A DNA stretch of 64,000 nucleotides from Actinoplanes sichuanensis (GCF_033097365.1 NZ_AP028461.1:4960001-5024000); one strand, 5' to 3'; counted from the stretch's first letter, positions 51,609 through 61,048 are shown. Translations and numbers: made by a program. The notes: generated from the sequence alone by a model not told the origin.

Positions 51609-51663
51609 TGAGGCTAGCCAACCCTAATCTACAGTCTGTAGGAGCAAGGTTAGGCAAGCCTCA
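51609..51663. promoter_or_regulatory. Two IdeR/DtxR-type iron boxes before efeU
   Basis: Box 1 (51609-51627) TGAGGCTAGCCAACCCTAA and box 2 (51645-51663) CAAGGTTAGGCAAGCCTCA each match about 14 of 19 positions of the DtxR/IdeR consensus TTAGGTTAGSCTAACCTAA. They lie 15-69 bases before the efeU ATG. Iron-bound IdeR would repress the operon when iron is plentiful. Confidence 0.8.
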
Positions 51664-51677
51664 TCTGAGAGGGATCC

Positions 51678-52511
51678 ATGCTCGCCACCTACCTCATCGG
51701 CCTACGCGAAGGGCTCGAGGCCACCCTGGTGGTCAGTATCCTGATCGCCTTCCTCGTCAAAGCCGACCGCAAGGACCGACTCCCCCAGGTCTGGGCCGGG
51801 GTCGCGCTCGCCGTCGCCCTGTCCGTCGGGTTCGGAGCGCTCCTCAGCTACACCTCCACCACCCTGCTGCGCGACTACGACCAGCGGGAACTGTTCGAGG
51901 CCGTCACCTCGATCCTGGCCGTCGTCTTCGTCACCTGGATGATCTTCTGGATGCGCCGGGCCGCCCGCAGCATCGCCGGTGAACTGCGCGGCAGACTCGC
52001 CGACGCGCTCGCCGTCGGCTCGGTCGCGGTCGCCGTGATGGCCTTCCTGTCCGTGGTCCGCGAAGGACTCGAGACGTCACTGATCTTCTACTCCGCGGTG
52101 CAGGGCGCCGACGTCAACGGCGGGCCGCTGTTCGCCCTGCTCGGCGGCATCGCCACCGCGATCGTGATCGGCGTTCTGATGTACGCGACAGCCGTCCGGA
52201 TCAACCTCACGGTCTTCTTCACCGTCACCGGCGTGCTGCTCATCCTGGTCGCCGCCGGCATCGGCAAGTACGGCGTCCACGACCTGCAGGAATCCGGCGT
52301 CCTGCCGGGACTCAACACCCTCGCCTACGACGTCAGCGGCACCCTCGACCCGTCCGCCTGGTACACGGCCCTGCTCACCGGCATGTTCAACATCACGCCC
52401 ACGGCCACCGTCGTCGAGACCCTCGTCTGGTTCGCGTACGCCGTACCCGTGCTGCTGCTCTTCCTGCGTCCCACCGGCCGTAAGCAGGCCGCCGTCCCCG
52501 CACCACAGTAA
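51678..52511 (+). CDS. efeU: FTR1/EfeU ferrous iron permease
   Basis: A 277-residue permease of seven membrane helices, taking up oxidised iron from the cell surface. Two R-E-G-L-E motifs, IGLREGLEATLVVS near the N-terminus and VVREGLETSLIFY in the middle, are the iron-binding repeats of FTR1. Its ATG at 51678 is followed by efeO 17 bases after the stop and then efeB, making a full EfeUOB system. Confidence 0.95.
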   Translation: MLATYLIGLREGLEATLVVSILIAFLVKADRKDRLPQVWAGVALAVALSVGFGALLSYTSTTLLRDYDQRELFEAVTSILAVVFVTWMIFWMRRAARSIAGELRGRLADALAVGSVAVAVMAFLSVVREGLETSLIFYSAVQGADVNGGPLFALLGGIATAIVIGVLMYATAVRINLTVFFTVTGVLLILVAAGIGKYGVHDLQESGVLPGLNTLAYDVSGTLDPSAWYTALLTGMFNITPTATVVETLVWFAYAVPVLLLFLRPTGRKQAAVPAPQ

Positions 52512-52528
52512 GGTTTTAGGAGATAATC

Positions 52529-53668
52529 GTGCGCCCTTCGCATATCCTCGCCGCCCTGACCGCCGTGCCGCTCGGCCTGACCCTCACCGCCTGCAGCGAC
52601 ACCACCACGGACACCGCCGCCGCCGGTGCCGGTGGTCCGATCGCGGTCAAGGCCACCGACACCGCCTGCGAGGTCGCCACCACCCAGGTCGACGCCGGGA
52701 CCAGCGTCTTCGCCATCACCAACGGCGGCCAGAAGGTCACCGAGTTCTATGTGTACGCCCCCGGCGACCGCGTGATGGCCGAAGTGGAGAACATCGCCCC
52801 CGGCCTGTCCCGCAACCTGCACGTCGAACTGCCGGCCGGCACCTACGAGACCGCCTGCAAACCCGGCATGATCGGCAAGGGCATCCGCGGCCAGTTGACC
52901 GTCTCCGGTTCGGCCGCCCCGCTCACCGACGACGCCGCGCTGCTGGCCGCCACCGACAGCTACTCCCGCTACGTCAAGAGCCAGACCGCGGCGCTGCTGG
53001 AGAAGACCACCGAATTCGTCGACCTGGTCAAGAAGGGCGACGTGGCCGGCGCGAAGGCGATGTTCCCGATCGCCCGCACCTACTGGGAGCGCATCGAGCC
53101 GGTCGCCGAGATCTTCGGCGACCTGGACCCGCGCATCGACGGCCGCGAAGAGGTCACCGAGGAGGGCCTGAAGTTCGGCGGCTTCCACAAGATCGAGCAG
53201 GACCTGTGGCAGAAGAACGACATCTCCCAGTCCGGCCCGATCGCCGACCAGCTCCTGACCGACGTCAAGGAGATCGTCACCAAGGCCGACGCCGAGAAGC
53301 TGTCCCCACTGCAGCTCGCCAACGGCGCGAAGGCGCTGCTCGACGAGGTCGCCGCCGGGAAGATCACCGGCGAGGAGGACCGCTACTCGCACACCGACCT
53401 GTGGGACTTCAACGCCAACGTCGACGGCTCCAAGGCGGCCATCGCGTCGCTGCGCCCGGTCCTCGAAGAACGCGACCCGGCACTGGTCAAGACGCTGGAC
53501 ACCGAGTTCGCCAACGTCGACACGGCCCTGGCCAAGCACCGTGCCGGCGACGGCTGGAAGCTGCACACCGACCTGACCCAGGCCGACCTCAAGGAACTCT
53601 CCGACGCGATCAACGCGCTCGCCGAACCGATCAGCCAGGTGGCGGCCGTGGTCGCCAAGAAGGCATGA
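52529..53668 (+). CDS. efeO: EfeO iron-binding lipoprotein
   Basis: A 379-residue surface lipoprotein. The lipobox is LTLTAC (Cys at about residue 22). A cupredoxin-like N-terminal domain (residues 35-130) is followed by the helical M75 peptidase domain with the metal site HKIEQDLW (HxxE). It binds ferrous or ferric iron and passes it to EfeU, working with EfeB. GTG start 52529 with TTAGGAG upstream. Confidence 0.95.
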   Translation: MRPSHILAALTAVPLGLTLTACSDTTTDTAAAGAGGPIAVKATDTACEVATTQVDAGTSVFAITNGGQKVTEFYVYAPGDRVMAEVENIAPGLSRNLHVELPAGTYETACKPGMIGKGIRGQLTVSGSAAPLTDDAALLAATDSYSRYVKSQTAALLEKTTEFVDLVKKGDVAGAKAMFPIARTYWERIEPVAEIFGDLDPRIDGREEVTEEGLKFGGFHKIEQDLWQKNDISQSGPIADQLLTDVKEIVTKADAEKLSPLQLANGAKALLDEVAAGKITGEEDRYSHTDLWDFNANVDGSKAAIASLRPVLEERDPALVKTLDTEFANVDTALAKHRAGDGWKLHTDLTQADLKELSDAINALAEPISQVAAVVAKKA

Positions 53669-54927
53669 GCCGGGTCTCGCGGCGGCGCGCCCTCACCCTC
53701 GCCGGGGTGGGGGCCGCCGGCCTGGCCGGCGCCGCCGCACTCACCCAGCTCAAGAACGAACCGGAACTCACGACGGCCGCCTCGGCCACCGACGCGGTGG
53801 CGTTCACCGGCCCCAACCAGGCCGGCATCGTCACCCCGGCCCAGGACCGGCTGCACTTCGTCGCGTTCGACGTCGTCACCAAGGACCGCGACCGGCTGAT
53901 CAAGCTGCTCAAAGACTGGACCGCGGCCGCCGCCCGAATGACCGCCGGTAAGGACGCCGGGGTGATCGGCGCGGTCGACGGCATCCCGGAGGCGCCGCCG
54001 GACGACACCGGCGAGGCGATCGGCTTGCCGCCGTCCGGGCTGACGATCACCATCGGGTTCGGACCCACCCTGTTCCGGGACGCGTCCGGCAAGGACCGGT
54101 TCGCTCTGGCCGCGCACCTGCCGCCGGCGCTCGAACCGCTGCCCAAGTTCACCGGCGACACCATCGACGACGCCATCTCCGGTGGCGACATCGCCATCCA
54201 GGCCTGCGCCAACGACCCGCAGGTGGCGGTGCACGCCATCCGTAACCTGGCCCGGATCGGGATGGGCGCGGTCAGTGTCCGCTGGTCACAGCTCGGGTTC
54301 GGGCGTACGTCGTCGACGTCCACCGGGCAGGCCACACCACGCAACCTGTTCGGGTTCAAGGACGGCACCCGCAACCTGAAGGCCGAGGAGACCGACCTGC
54401 TGCGCGAGCACCTGTGGGTGCAGCCCGGCGACGGCCCGGACTGGCTGGCCGGCGGTTCCTACCTGGTCACCCGCAAGATCCGGATGCTGATCGAGACGTG
54501 GGACCGGTCGCCGCTGGCCGAGCAGGAGATGATCATCGGCCGGACCAAGGGCACCGGCGCCCCGATGGGCATGACCGGCGAGTTCGACGAGGTCGACTTC
54601 GACTCGGTCGGCGCCGACGGGCAGCCGCTGCTGGCGACCACCTCACACGTACGCCTGGCGCATCCGCACACCAACAACAACGCCCGGATGCTGCGACGCG
54701 GCTACAACTTCGTCGACGGCTCCGACGGGCTCGGCCGACTCAACGCGGGACTGTTCTTCATCGCCTACCAGCGCGACCCGCGCAAGGCGTTCATCCCGGT
54801 CCAACGCAGCCTGGCCGCCAACGACGAGATGAACGAGTACGTCCGCCACGTCTCCACCGGCATCTTCGCCTGCCCACCGGGCCTGACCGGTCCCGACGAC
54901 TTCTGGGGAAGCGCCCTGTTCGCCTGA
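53665..54927 (+). CDS. efeB: EfeB, Dyp-type heme peroxidase/deferrochelatase (Tat-exported)
   Basis: A 420-residue Dyp-type peroxidase. The twin-arginine signal is SRRRALTLAGVGAAGLAG (about residues 5-22). Heme-site motifs are FGFKDGTRN (GxxDG), SHVRLAHPHTNN, MLRRGYNF and FFIAYQRDPRKAF. It oxidises ferrous iron, or releases iron from heme, outside the cell for EfeO and EfeU. The ATG overlaps the efeO stop by 4 bases. Confidence 0.95.
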   Translation: MSRVSRRRALTLAGVGAAGLAGAAALTQLKNEPELTTAASATDAVAFTGPNQAGIVTPAQDRLHFVAFDVVTKDRDRLIKLLKDWTAAAARMTAGKDAGVIGAVDGIPEAPPDDTGEAIGLPPSGLTITIGFGPTLFRDASGKDRFALAAHLPPALEPLPKFTGDTIDDAISGGDIAIQACANDPQVAVHAIRNLARIGMGAVSVRWSQLGFGRTSSTSTGQATPRNLFGFKDGTRNLKAEETDLLREHLWVQPGDGPDWLAGGSYLVTRKIRMLIETWDRSPLAEQEMIIGRTKGTGAPMGMTGEFDEVDFDSVGADGQPLLATTSHVRLAHPHTNNNARMLRRGYNFVDGSDGLGRLNAGLFFIAYQRDPRKAFIPVQRSLAANDEMNEYVRHVSTGIFACPPGLTGPDDFWGSALFA

Positions 54928-54944
54928 CCTCCTAAGATCGCGGC

Positions 54945-55880
54945 ATGGGTACGGCAGGGCCGCTGGCCGAGCGCCTGGCACGGGCGGGGATCCACGATGT
55001 CGTCACCGTCGTGCCGGTCAGCGGTGGGCTCGCCGCGATCGCCGGGATCGCCCGTCGTGTCGATGCGCCCTCGGTCTTCGTCAAAGGGTTCGCCGACACG
55101 CCGGGCGGCGACCCGTTCGCGGCGGAGGCCGAAGGCCTCGCGGCCCTCCGGGAGCTCGGCGGGGTGCCGACACCCGAGGTGATCCTGGCCGACCAGGAGC
55201 TGCTCGTGTTGTCGCTGCTGGAGCCGCGACCGGCCGACGAGGACTTCTGGGAACGGTTCGCCCATGCGCTCGCCCACCTGCACACGAGCACCGTCCACCC
55301 CCGTTTCGGGTGGCATCGCGACAACTGGCTGGGTCGCCGCCGGCAGGTCAACACCTGGGCCGACGACGGGTTCGGGTTCTTCGCCGAACGCCGGCTGCTG
55401 CGCTGGCTCACCGAGCCGCGTGTCGAGGCGGCGCTCGAACCCGCCGACCGGGCCGCGCTGGAACGGCTCTGCACCCGCCTTCCGGAACTGCTGCCGGAAC
55501 GACCCGCCTGCCTGACACACGGCGACCTGTGGGCACAGAACGTGCTGGCCACCACGGACGGGCGGGCCGCGCTGATCGATCCGGCGGTGTCCTACATGTG
55601 GGCCGAGGTGGACCTGGCCCACCTCTGGACCACGGCGCCGCCGCCGGAGTCGTGGCGGTTCTTCGACGTGTACGCCGAACTGACCGGCCTCGACGACGAC
55701 TGGCGGGCCCGCATGCCGATCATCCAGTTGCGGCAGCACCTGGCGGTGGTGGCCCAGTTCGACGACGACTGGGGTGCCGCCGCGACGATCCGGGCCACGC
55801 TGGCGCCGTTCCGGTCACGGCCGGTCGTACAGGCTCCAGTGGTCCAGCTCCATCAGCGCCCGGGCGTAGGCACGGATTGA
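54945..55880 (+). CDS. Fructosamine kinase family protein
   Basis: A 311-residue kinase of the fructosamine-3-kinase/APH fold. SGGLAAIAGIARRVDAPSVFVKGF is the ATP-binding lobe; HALAHLHTS and the catalytic LTHGDLWAQNVL with ALIDPAVSYMWAEVDLAHL follow. It phosphorylates the sugar of glycated proteins or amines so they decompose (deglycation). ATG 54945, 17 bases after efeB. Its last 66 bases overlap the convergent DUF4253 gene. Confidence 0.9.
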   Translation: MGTAGPLAERLARAGIHDVVTVVPVSGGLAAIAGIARRVDAPSVFVKGFADTPGGDPFAAEAEGLAALRELGGVPTPEVILADQELLVLSLLEPRPADEDFWERFAHALAHLHTSTVHPRFGWHRDNWLGRRRQVNTWADDGFGFFAERRLLRWLTEPRVEAALEPADRAALERLCTRLPELLPERPACLTHGDLWAQNVLATTDGRAALIDPAVSYMWAEVDLAHLWTTAPPPESWRFFDVYAELTGLDDDWRARMPIIQLRQHLAVVAQFDDDWGAAATIRATLAPFRSRPVVQAPVVQLHQRPGVGTD

Positions 55881-56510
55881 GGTGCCCGCCGTCAACCCGG
55901 CGACGCCGACGTGCTCGGCCGCGAGCCGCTCCGCGTCGGCCGGATCGGCAGGCGGGCGCGGCACCGTGAAACCGCAGGCCAGGCCGATCACGGTGGGCTC
56001 CGCCCGATACCTCTCGAACCATGACCTTGCGGCGCTCGTCATCACTTCCGATCGCTGCCCCAACAGACCGACATACCCGTCGACGTACGCGAAAGCCGCC
56101 CACGGTTCGGGCCGGGGGACGATGACCAGCGCTTCAGGCACGCCGAACGACTCCACGTCGTACGCATCGAGGTCGTAGCCCTCCTCCCCGGTTCCGAGGA
56201 GCTCCGGATCCCGCCCGCGGGCGCCGGGCATCTGCGACCCCGGCCGCCGCGTCAGATGGTCCTCGACGTCGAAGCCCTGCGCCAGGCGGATCACCTCGGA
56301 AGGCGGGAGCGGGTGATGGAAATCGGAGTCGGTGACCAGGAACCCCGGCGACACCAGCACCGGATAGTGGTCGCTCAGCCCGGCCCGCGCCGTACGCCAC
56401 ATCTGGTGAGCGTCCCCGACGATGTCGACCACGATCACCGTCTCGTCATGAACGCGGTACGGCTCGGCCGGGTGTGATGCGAGGCCGGCGGCCTCCAGGA
56501 TCTGTCGCAC
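55815..56510 (-). CDS. DUF4253 domain-containing protein
   Basis: A 231-residue soluble protein. The C-terminal DUF4253 part reads EALVIVPRPEPWAAFAYVDG, MTSAARSWFERYRAEPTVIG, then DAERLAAEHVGVAGLTAGTS and ALMELDHWSLYDRP. Function unknown; DUF4253 is frequent in polymorphic-toxin immunity contexts, but no toxin is seen beside it. GTG start 56510, divergent from the NACHT gene at 56591; its 3' end overlaps fructosamine kinase by 66 bases. Confidence 0.75.
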   Translation of the reverse strand: MRQILEAAGLASHPAEPYRVHDETVIVVDIVGDAHQMWRTARAGLSDHYPVLVSPGFLVTDSDFHHPLPPSEVIRLAQGFDVEDHLTRRPGSQMPGARGRDPELLGTGEEGYDLDAYDVESFGVPEALVIVPRPEPWAAFAYVDGYVGLLGQRSEVMTSAARSWFERYRAEPTVIGLACGFTVPRPPADPADAERLAAEHVGVAGLTAGTSIRAYARALMELDHWSLYDRP

Positions 56511-56590
56511 CCCGGGATGCTATGGCAACGTCGTCATCGGAACGGCACTGCTCGACGCGTACGGCAAGGTTCGGCTTCGGGGAGGCGCGG

Positions 56591-59500
56591 ATGCGTAGAG
56601 AGCCACCGATCACCTTTCGCGGCGCCCTTCAACTGCTGGGTCACTACGACCGGCCGCTGGTCGACCGACTGAACCGTCTGCTGGGCGGCGTGATCCTCAC
56701 CGCCGGAGCGCTGGCGACGGTCCCGGCCCTGGCCCCACTGGCGCCGCTCTGGGGCTGGGTTGATCAGAAGAACGAGGCGACCGGTCTGTTGCGGGCCTGC
56801 CTGGACCGGGCCCAGGACCGGCTGTCCGGTGTACAGGGTTACGAGCGAGTCGAATTGGTCGCCGCCGCCCACACCATGATCGTGTTCTCCGCGTTCTTCG
56901 ACACGATGCGCGAGGTGTTCGGAGCCGACGATTTCGACGCGCTGGAGATCAGCGCGGCGGAACAGGAGATGCTGGCCGCCGGCCGGTGGCGCAAGGCCGA
57001 TGAGTCGCCGCTGGGCTTCCTGTGGGAGGCCGAAGTGCCGATGCCCGGTGCCACCAGCGGTTTCCTCGAGAATATCGAGCTCGTGGGCAGCTGGCTCCGC
57101 ATGCTCGCCGCGAAGGTCATGGTCTTCGTCGAAGGCTTGGCCGGCGGCGGTGACCTCATCCGCCGCCATCTCCCGGACGGGCGGAGCTCCCGTTTGGCGG
57201 ACCGAGCCACCGAGCGGTACCGCACCTACTATCTCCAGCTCGCTCGAACCGTCCCGGACTTCTGGATCTGGGCGCAGTTGGAGGAACACCGGGCCACCCG
57301 GGTCGGAGTCGACGACGCTCGCGCCGAGATCCGGGTCGCCGCTGACGAGGTTCGTTCCGAGGTGCGAGCGGCCCTCGATGGTTCCAGGGCGGCTCTGGCC
57401 CGGATCGAGACCCTGATCAGCACGGTTGTACGGGGCGCCGGAAGGACGAGCGACCGACGTCAGGCGCTGCTGCGGGCCAACCGTGACGTCCTGAACCTGC
57501 CGGTGGTGCGGTGGTCAGCCGGAACGGACCACCCCGATGCGCTCACCTTCCCCACCGTCGAGGAAAGCTATGTGAGCCCGTCCTACCGCTCGACGAAAGC
57601 CTTTCCCGGGACCGCCCCCGGGGACGAGTCGTGGTGGAGCGGACAGCCCCTACGCACCGATCTCGACCTGATGCTGACCACCCAGTTCACTACATTCGAT
57701 GCCGTTCGGTGGCCGTTGTTGGTGCTCGGGCATCCCGGCGGCGGCAAGTCGATGCTGACCAAGATCCTCGCCGCGCGGCTGTCCTGCGACGGTTACACCG
57801 TCGCCCGGGTGCCGCTGCGGCAAGTGACGGCGAACGCACCGATCCACGACCAGATCCGTGAGGCCCTCGACATCGCCGCGCATGGTCGGGCGGGAAGCTG
57901 GTTCGAACTGGCCGACGACGACGAGGGCATCGCCCGGGTTGTGCTCCTCGACGGCCTCGACGAACTTCTCCAGGCGACCACTCACGACCGCTCCGGCTAC
58001 CTGCACGAGGTGATCGAATTCCAGCGGGTGGAGGCGGCGCAGGGCCGACCGGTCATGGTCGTGGTGACGTCGCGGACCGTCGTCGTCGACCGCGTCGACC
58101 TTCCGCTCAATCTGCCGATCGCCAAGCTGGAGGAATTCGACGACGCACAGGTCGACCAGTGGCTGACCTCGTGGAACCGGAGGAACTCCGCCGCCGTGGC
58201 GGCCGGTCGGCTACGGCCGCTCACGTCCGAGGCCGCGCTCGCCCATCCCGGACTGGCGCGGCAACCCCTGCTCCTGCTGATGCTGGCGATCTATTGGGCC
58301 GACCTCAACGAACCCGTCGAGGACGGCGACCTGTCACTCACCGCGCTCTATCGGCGACTGATGACCAGCTTCGCGGTACGGGAGGTGCACAAGAAGCCCG
58401 ACGCACGGCTTCGAGGCACCGCCCTGGACGAGGCGGTCGCCGAACAGCTGTATCGGCTGTCGATCGCCGCCATCGGTATGTTCAACCGTGGCCGGCAGGA
58501 CATCACCGAATCCGAACTCGGCACCGACCTGGTCGGGCTGCGGGACGGCGACGCGGCCGCCGGCACGGAGTCGCTCGGGCAGCGTGTGCTCGGCGAGTTC
58601 TTCTTCATTCACGCCGCCGAGGCACGCGTCCGTGTCGAAGGACGCGAGGTCCGGCGCTGCTACGAGTTCCTGCATGCCACGTTCGGGGAGTACCTGATCG
58701 CCTCCCTCGTCACCGAGACGCTCGCCGATGTCGCCGACGCGGCCTTCGGCGGATCCCGAGGCCGGCGGGAGCCCGTCGACGACCTGCTCTTCGCGCTGTT
58801 GTCCCATCAGAGCATCGCCTCACGCCAGCCGATTCTCGACTTCGCCGGCGAACTACTCGACGCCATGCCGGAGCGGGAGCGATCACAGATCTCGCAAACC
58901 CTCGAAGTCCTGGCCCAGGGCTACGACCGCCGACTGATGAGCCGCCGCCATTCCGGATACCGGCCTCTGCCCGAGAGCAATCTCAGGCCGCTGGCGGCCT
59001 ACTCCGCAAACCTGATCCTGCTGCGCGTCCTACTCGACGGCAGCGTGCCACTCGACACGCTGTGCCTGGACCACGAGGTGCCGATCACCAGATGGCGGAC
59101 GACCGTCACGCTGTGGCGGGCCGGGCTGGACCCCGACGGCTGGCAGGCGATGCTGGACACAGTGGTCCTCGATCAGGACCACACGCGGATCCGGCTAGGA
59201 ACGACCCCGCTCCCACCTCAGTTCAACGAGATTCAGTACATGCGCCTCCTCGGCGACCGGGATGCCGAACTCCAACTGCGCATCGGCTCGGCCTTTCACC
59301 GCAAGATGCTGTATCACGTGGACGGTGAGCGGTGGGCCGACACGATGATGAGCTGGCTGCTGCCCGCGATCGCGCTCCCCGTGGTGGAGCAGCCGGGTTT
59401 CCTGCTCATCGACCCGCCGTCGGACACTCCGCAGGAAGACATCGCCAAGATCCTCGACATGATGTCCATCGCCCTTGTCCGGCACGCCGGCCAGTGGTCG

Positions 59501-59974
59501 AGGCAGTTCGTGGAAAGGCTATTGGATTGGGTTGACCGGAATGCTGGCTTCCCGGACCTGGCTCCCGTCGCAGTGGCGGCCGCGCACCTGGCCCATTCCG
59601 GCCTGCCGCACATGGACTACCCCGGTTTCCTCTCCGATCCGGCCTCGGATTGGCTGCTCTGGGCCGAGAGCACCTCTGATCATGGGGGGCGCTGGGCGCA
59701 GGTGCGCGACATCGTCTCGACGGCCGCGGAGGCACCGCAAGCCGCTCGTACCTCCATCAGGAACCTCGTCAGGCAGGTGAACCGAACAGTCGACCGCACC
59801 CCTCTTCCGCTCTGGGACAACGGTCACTCCATGAGTGTCTACACCGAGGACGACCGGTTCGTGGCGCTGGGATCGACGTCCGAATTCATCCCGGCCGGGG
59901 ATTCCAGTCTCGATGGTCGCGGTGCTCGGGAACCATTCGCGCTGGATGATCCGCAGGCCGACGGCTTCACCTAG
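56591..59974 (+). CDS. NACHT STAND ATPase with N-terminal helical (NNH-type) domain
   Basis: An 1127-residue cytosolic protein. The N-terminal 110 residues (ITFRGALQLLGHYDRPLVDR, VQGYERVELVAAAHTMIVFS, FFDTMREVFGADDF) match the NACHT-associated helical NNH domains of bacterial NLRs, most like NNH7. A coiled coil precedes the NACHT core, with Walker A LGHPGGGKSMLTK (377-389) and Walker B VVLLDGLDELLQ (448-459). The R-Q-P-L-L-L-L-M-L and CYEFLHATFGEYLIA motifs mark the post-ATPase winged helix. The C-terminal 450 residues are helical with unknown sensing role. ATG 56591 follows GGGGAGG; the frame is open to 56474, but without support. Related bacterial NACHT proteins act against phages. Confidence 0.88.
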   Translation: MRREPPITFRGALQLLGHYDRPLVDRLNRLLGGVILTAGALATVPALAPLAPLWGWVDQKNEATGLLRACLDRAQDRLSGVQGYERVELVAAAHTMIVFSAFFDTMREVFGADDFDALEISAAEQEMLAAGRWRKADESPLGFLWEAEVPMPGATSGFLENIELVGSWLRMLAAKVMVFVEGLAGGGDLIRRHLPDGRSSRLADRATERYRTYYLQLARTVPDFWIWAQLEEHRATRVGVDDARAEIRVAADEVRSEVRAALDGSRAALARIETLISTVVRGAGRTSDRRQALLRANRDVLNLPVVRWSAGTDHPDALTFPTVEESYVSPSYRSTKAFPGTAPGDESWWSGQPLRTDLDLMLTTQFTTFDAVRWPLLVLGHPGGGKSMLTKILAARLSCDGYTVARVPLRQVTANAPIHDQIREALDIAAHGRAGSWFELADDDEGIARVVLLDGLDELLQATTHDRSGYLHEVIEFQRVEAAQGRPVMVVVTSRTVVVDRVDLPLNLPIAKLEEFDDAQVDQWLTSWNRRNSAAVAAGRLRPLTSEAALAHPGLARQPLLLLMLAIYWADLNEPVEDGDLSLTALYRRLMTSFAVREVHKKPDARLRGTALDEAVAEQLYRLSIAAIGMFNRGRQDITESELGTDLVGLRDGDAAAGTESLGQRVLGEFFFIHAAEARVRVEGREVRRCYEFLHATFGEYLIASLVTETLADVADAAFGGSRGRREPVDDLLFALLSHQSIASRQPILDFAGELLDAMPERERSQISQTLEVLAQGYDRRLMSRRHSGYRPLPESNLRPLAAYSANLILLRVLLDGSVPLDTLCLDHEVPITRWRTTVTLWRAGLDPDGWQAMLDTVVLDQDHTRIRLGTTPLPPQFNEIQYMRLLGDRDAELQLRIGSAFHRKMLYHVDGERWADTMMSWLLPAIALPVVEQPGFLLIDPPSDTPQEDIAKILDMMSIALVRHAGQWSRQFVERLLDWVDRNAGFPDLAPVAVAAAHLAHSGLPHMDYPGFLSDPASDWLLWAESTSDHGGRWAQVRDIVSTAAEAPQAARTSIRNLVRQVNRTVDRTPLPLWDNGHSMSVYTEDDRFVALGSTSEFIPAGDSSLDGRGAREPFALDDPQADGFT

Positions 59975-60047
59975 CGCCGGGAGTCATGGCCGAACCGATT
60001 GCGACCGAGCTCTTCGTGCCGTGATGCCGCAGACCCGGCCGCATCCG

Positions 60048-60482
60048 CTACCGCCTTGCCCTCTCCGCTGGCGTTCGGTTCTCGCGGCGGATCACCAGGC
60101 GCAGACCCGACCAGACGTCGTCGATCGCGCACACCTTGTTGTCGACCAGCCCGGTCGGCAGTGCGACTTCGCGGATCACATCCTCGGTGACGTCGGTCGG
60201 CACCTTCGACGCTCGCTTCGGCCAGGCGACCCAGAAACCGCCGTCCTGGGCCATGCCGCGCCTCACCTCGTCGAGGCGGGCCTGCAGCTCGTGTCGCTCG
60301 GTCACGAACAGCACGATCACGTCGGCCGGTGCATCGCCGGTCAACCCGGGCCGGATGACGACACCGTCCGGCAGGCCGTCGAGGGTGGCCGCGAAGCCGG
60401 TCGGCGCTTCGAGCAGCGCCAACCGGTGGCCCGGCTTGATGCCGAGCTTGCGGTGCAACGGCGTGCCCGAGTAGCCGGCCAT
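60048..60482 (-). CDS. DUF3052 family protein
   Basis: A 144-residue protein: GYSGTPLHRKLGIKPGHRLALL, DVIVLFVTERHELQARLDEV and GGFWVAWPKRASKVPTDVTE (DVIREVALPTGLVDNKVCAID). The complete DUF3052 pattern of actinobacteria. The fold is like a nucleotide- or DNA-associated housekeeping protein; function unknown. ATG 60482; probably co-transcribed with the gene starting at 61048. Confidence 0.85.
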   Translation of the reverse strand: MAGYSGTPLHRKLGIKPGHRLALLEAPTGFAATLDGLPDGVVIRPGLTGDAPADVIVLFVTERHELQARLDEVRRGMAQDGGFWVAWPKRASKVPTDVTEDVIREVALPTGLVDNKVCAIDDVWSGLRLVIRRENRTPAERARR

Positions 60483-60532
60483 GTCAGCCCTGTCGCCTTC
60501 GTAGGTGTCGGATGGTCGGGGACATCAGCGCG

Positions 60533-61048
60533 TCAGCCGGCGTCGTCGAGCGCGACGCTACTGCGTGTCGGGTTGCTCGCCCACGCCGTTCGCAGAGCCG
60601 GGTGTTGCGCCAGCCGTTGCTCGACGGCGCGGACGGCACGGTCCCGGTCCGGGCCGGGCGCGCTGAAATCCAGGCCGGTGGCCCCCTGTCCAGGCCCGCC
60701 GAGCCCGGCCAGTTCGGGCGTGTCCGGGAAGACCATGTCCAGGTTGACCTGCCAGATCTCCGGCTGGTACCAGGCTTCGTCGGCGGTCCACGTGTCCCGG
60801 ACATCGACCGCGAACTCCCGAGTGAAGGTCACACTGGGCAGTCCGTCATTCCAGCTGTACCGGCCCCACTGCACCATGAAACCGTCGGCGTGGTGCTCCA
60901 CCGGCTCCAAACCGTCGACCGGCAGCGCCAGGAACTCGGTGAACGCCCGCCATGCCGCCGCGACGTCGTGCACTCGGTCGGGTTCGACGCCATGTCCACG
61001 AAGCAGGCCGGCAAGCACTTGCGCCGAATCACGCCACACGAGTCCCAC
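60533..61048 (-). CDS. Hypothetical protein, 171 residues
   Basis: Unrecognised soluble protein rich in Trp and acidic residues (GFMVQWGRYSWNDGLPSVTF, DVRDTWTADEAWYQPEIWQV). No motif, signal or membrane segment. The GTG at 61048 gives the full frame. It lies 50 bases upstream of DUF3052 in the same direction and is divergent from the NADAR gene. Confidence 0.6.
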   Translation of the reverse strand: MGLVWRDSAQVLAGLLRGHGVEPDRVHDVAAAWRAFTEFLALPVDGLEPVEHHADGFMVQWGRYSWNDGLPSVTFTREFAVDVRDTWTADEAWYQPEIWQVNLDMVFPDTPELAGLGGPGQGATGLDFSAPGPDRDRAVRAVEQRLAQHPALRTAWASNPTRSSVALDDAG

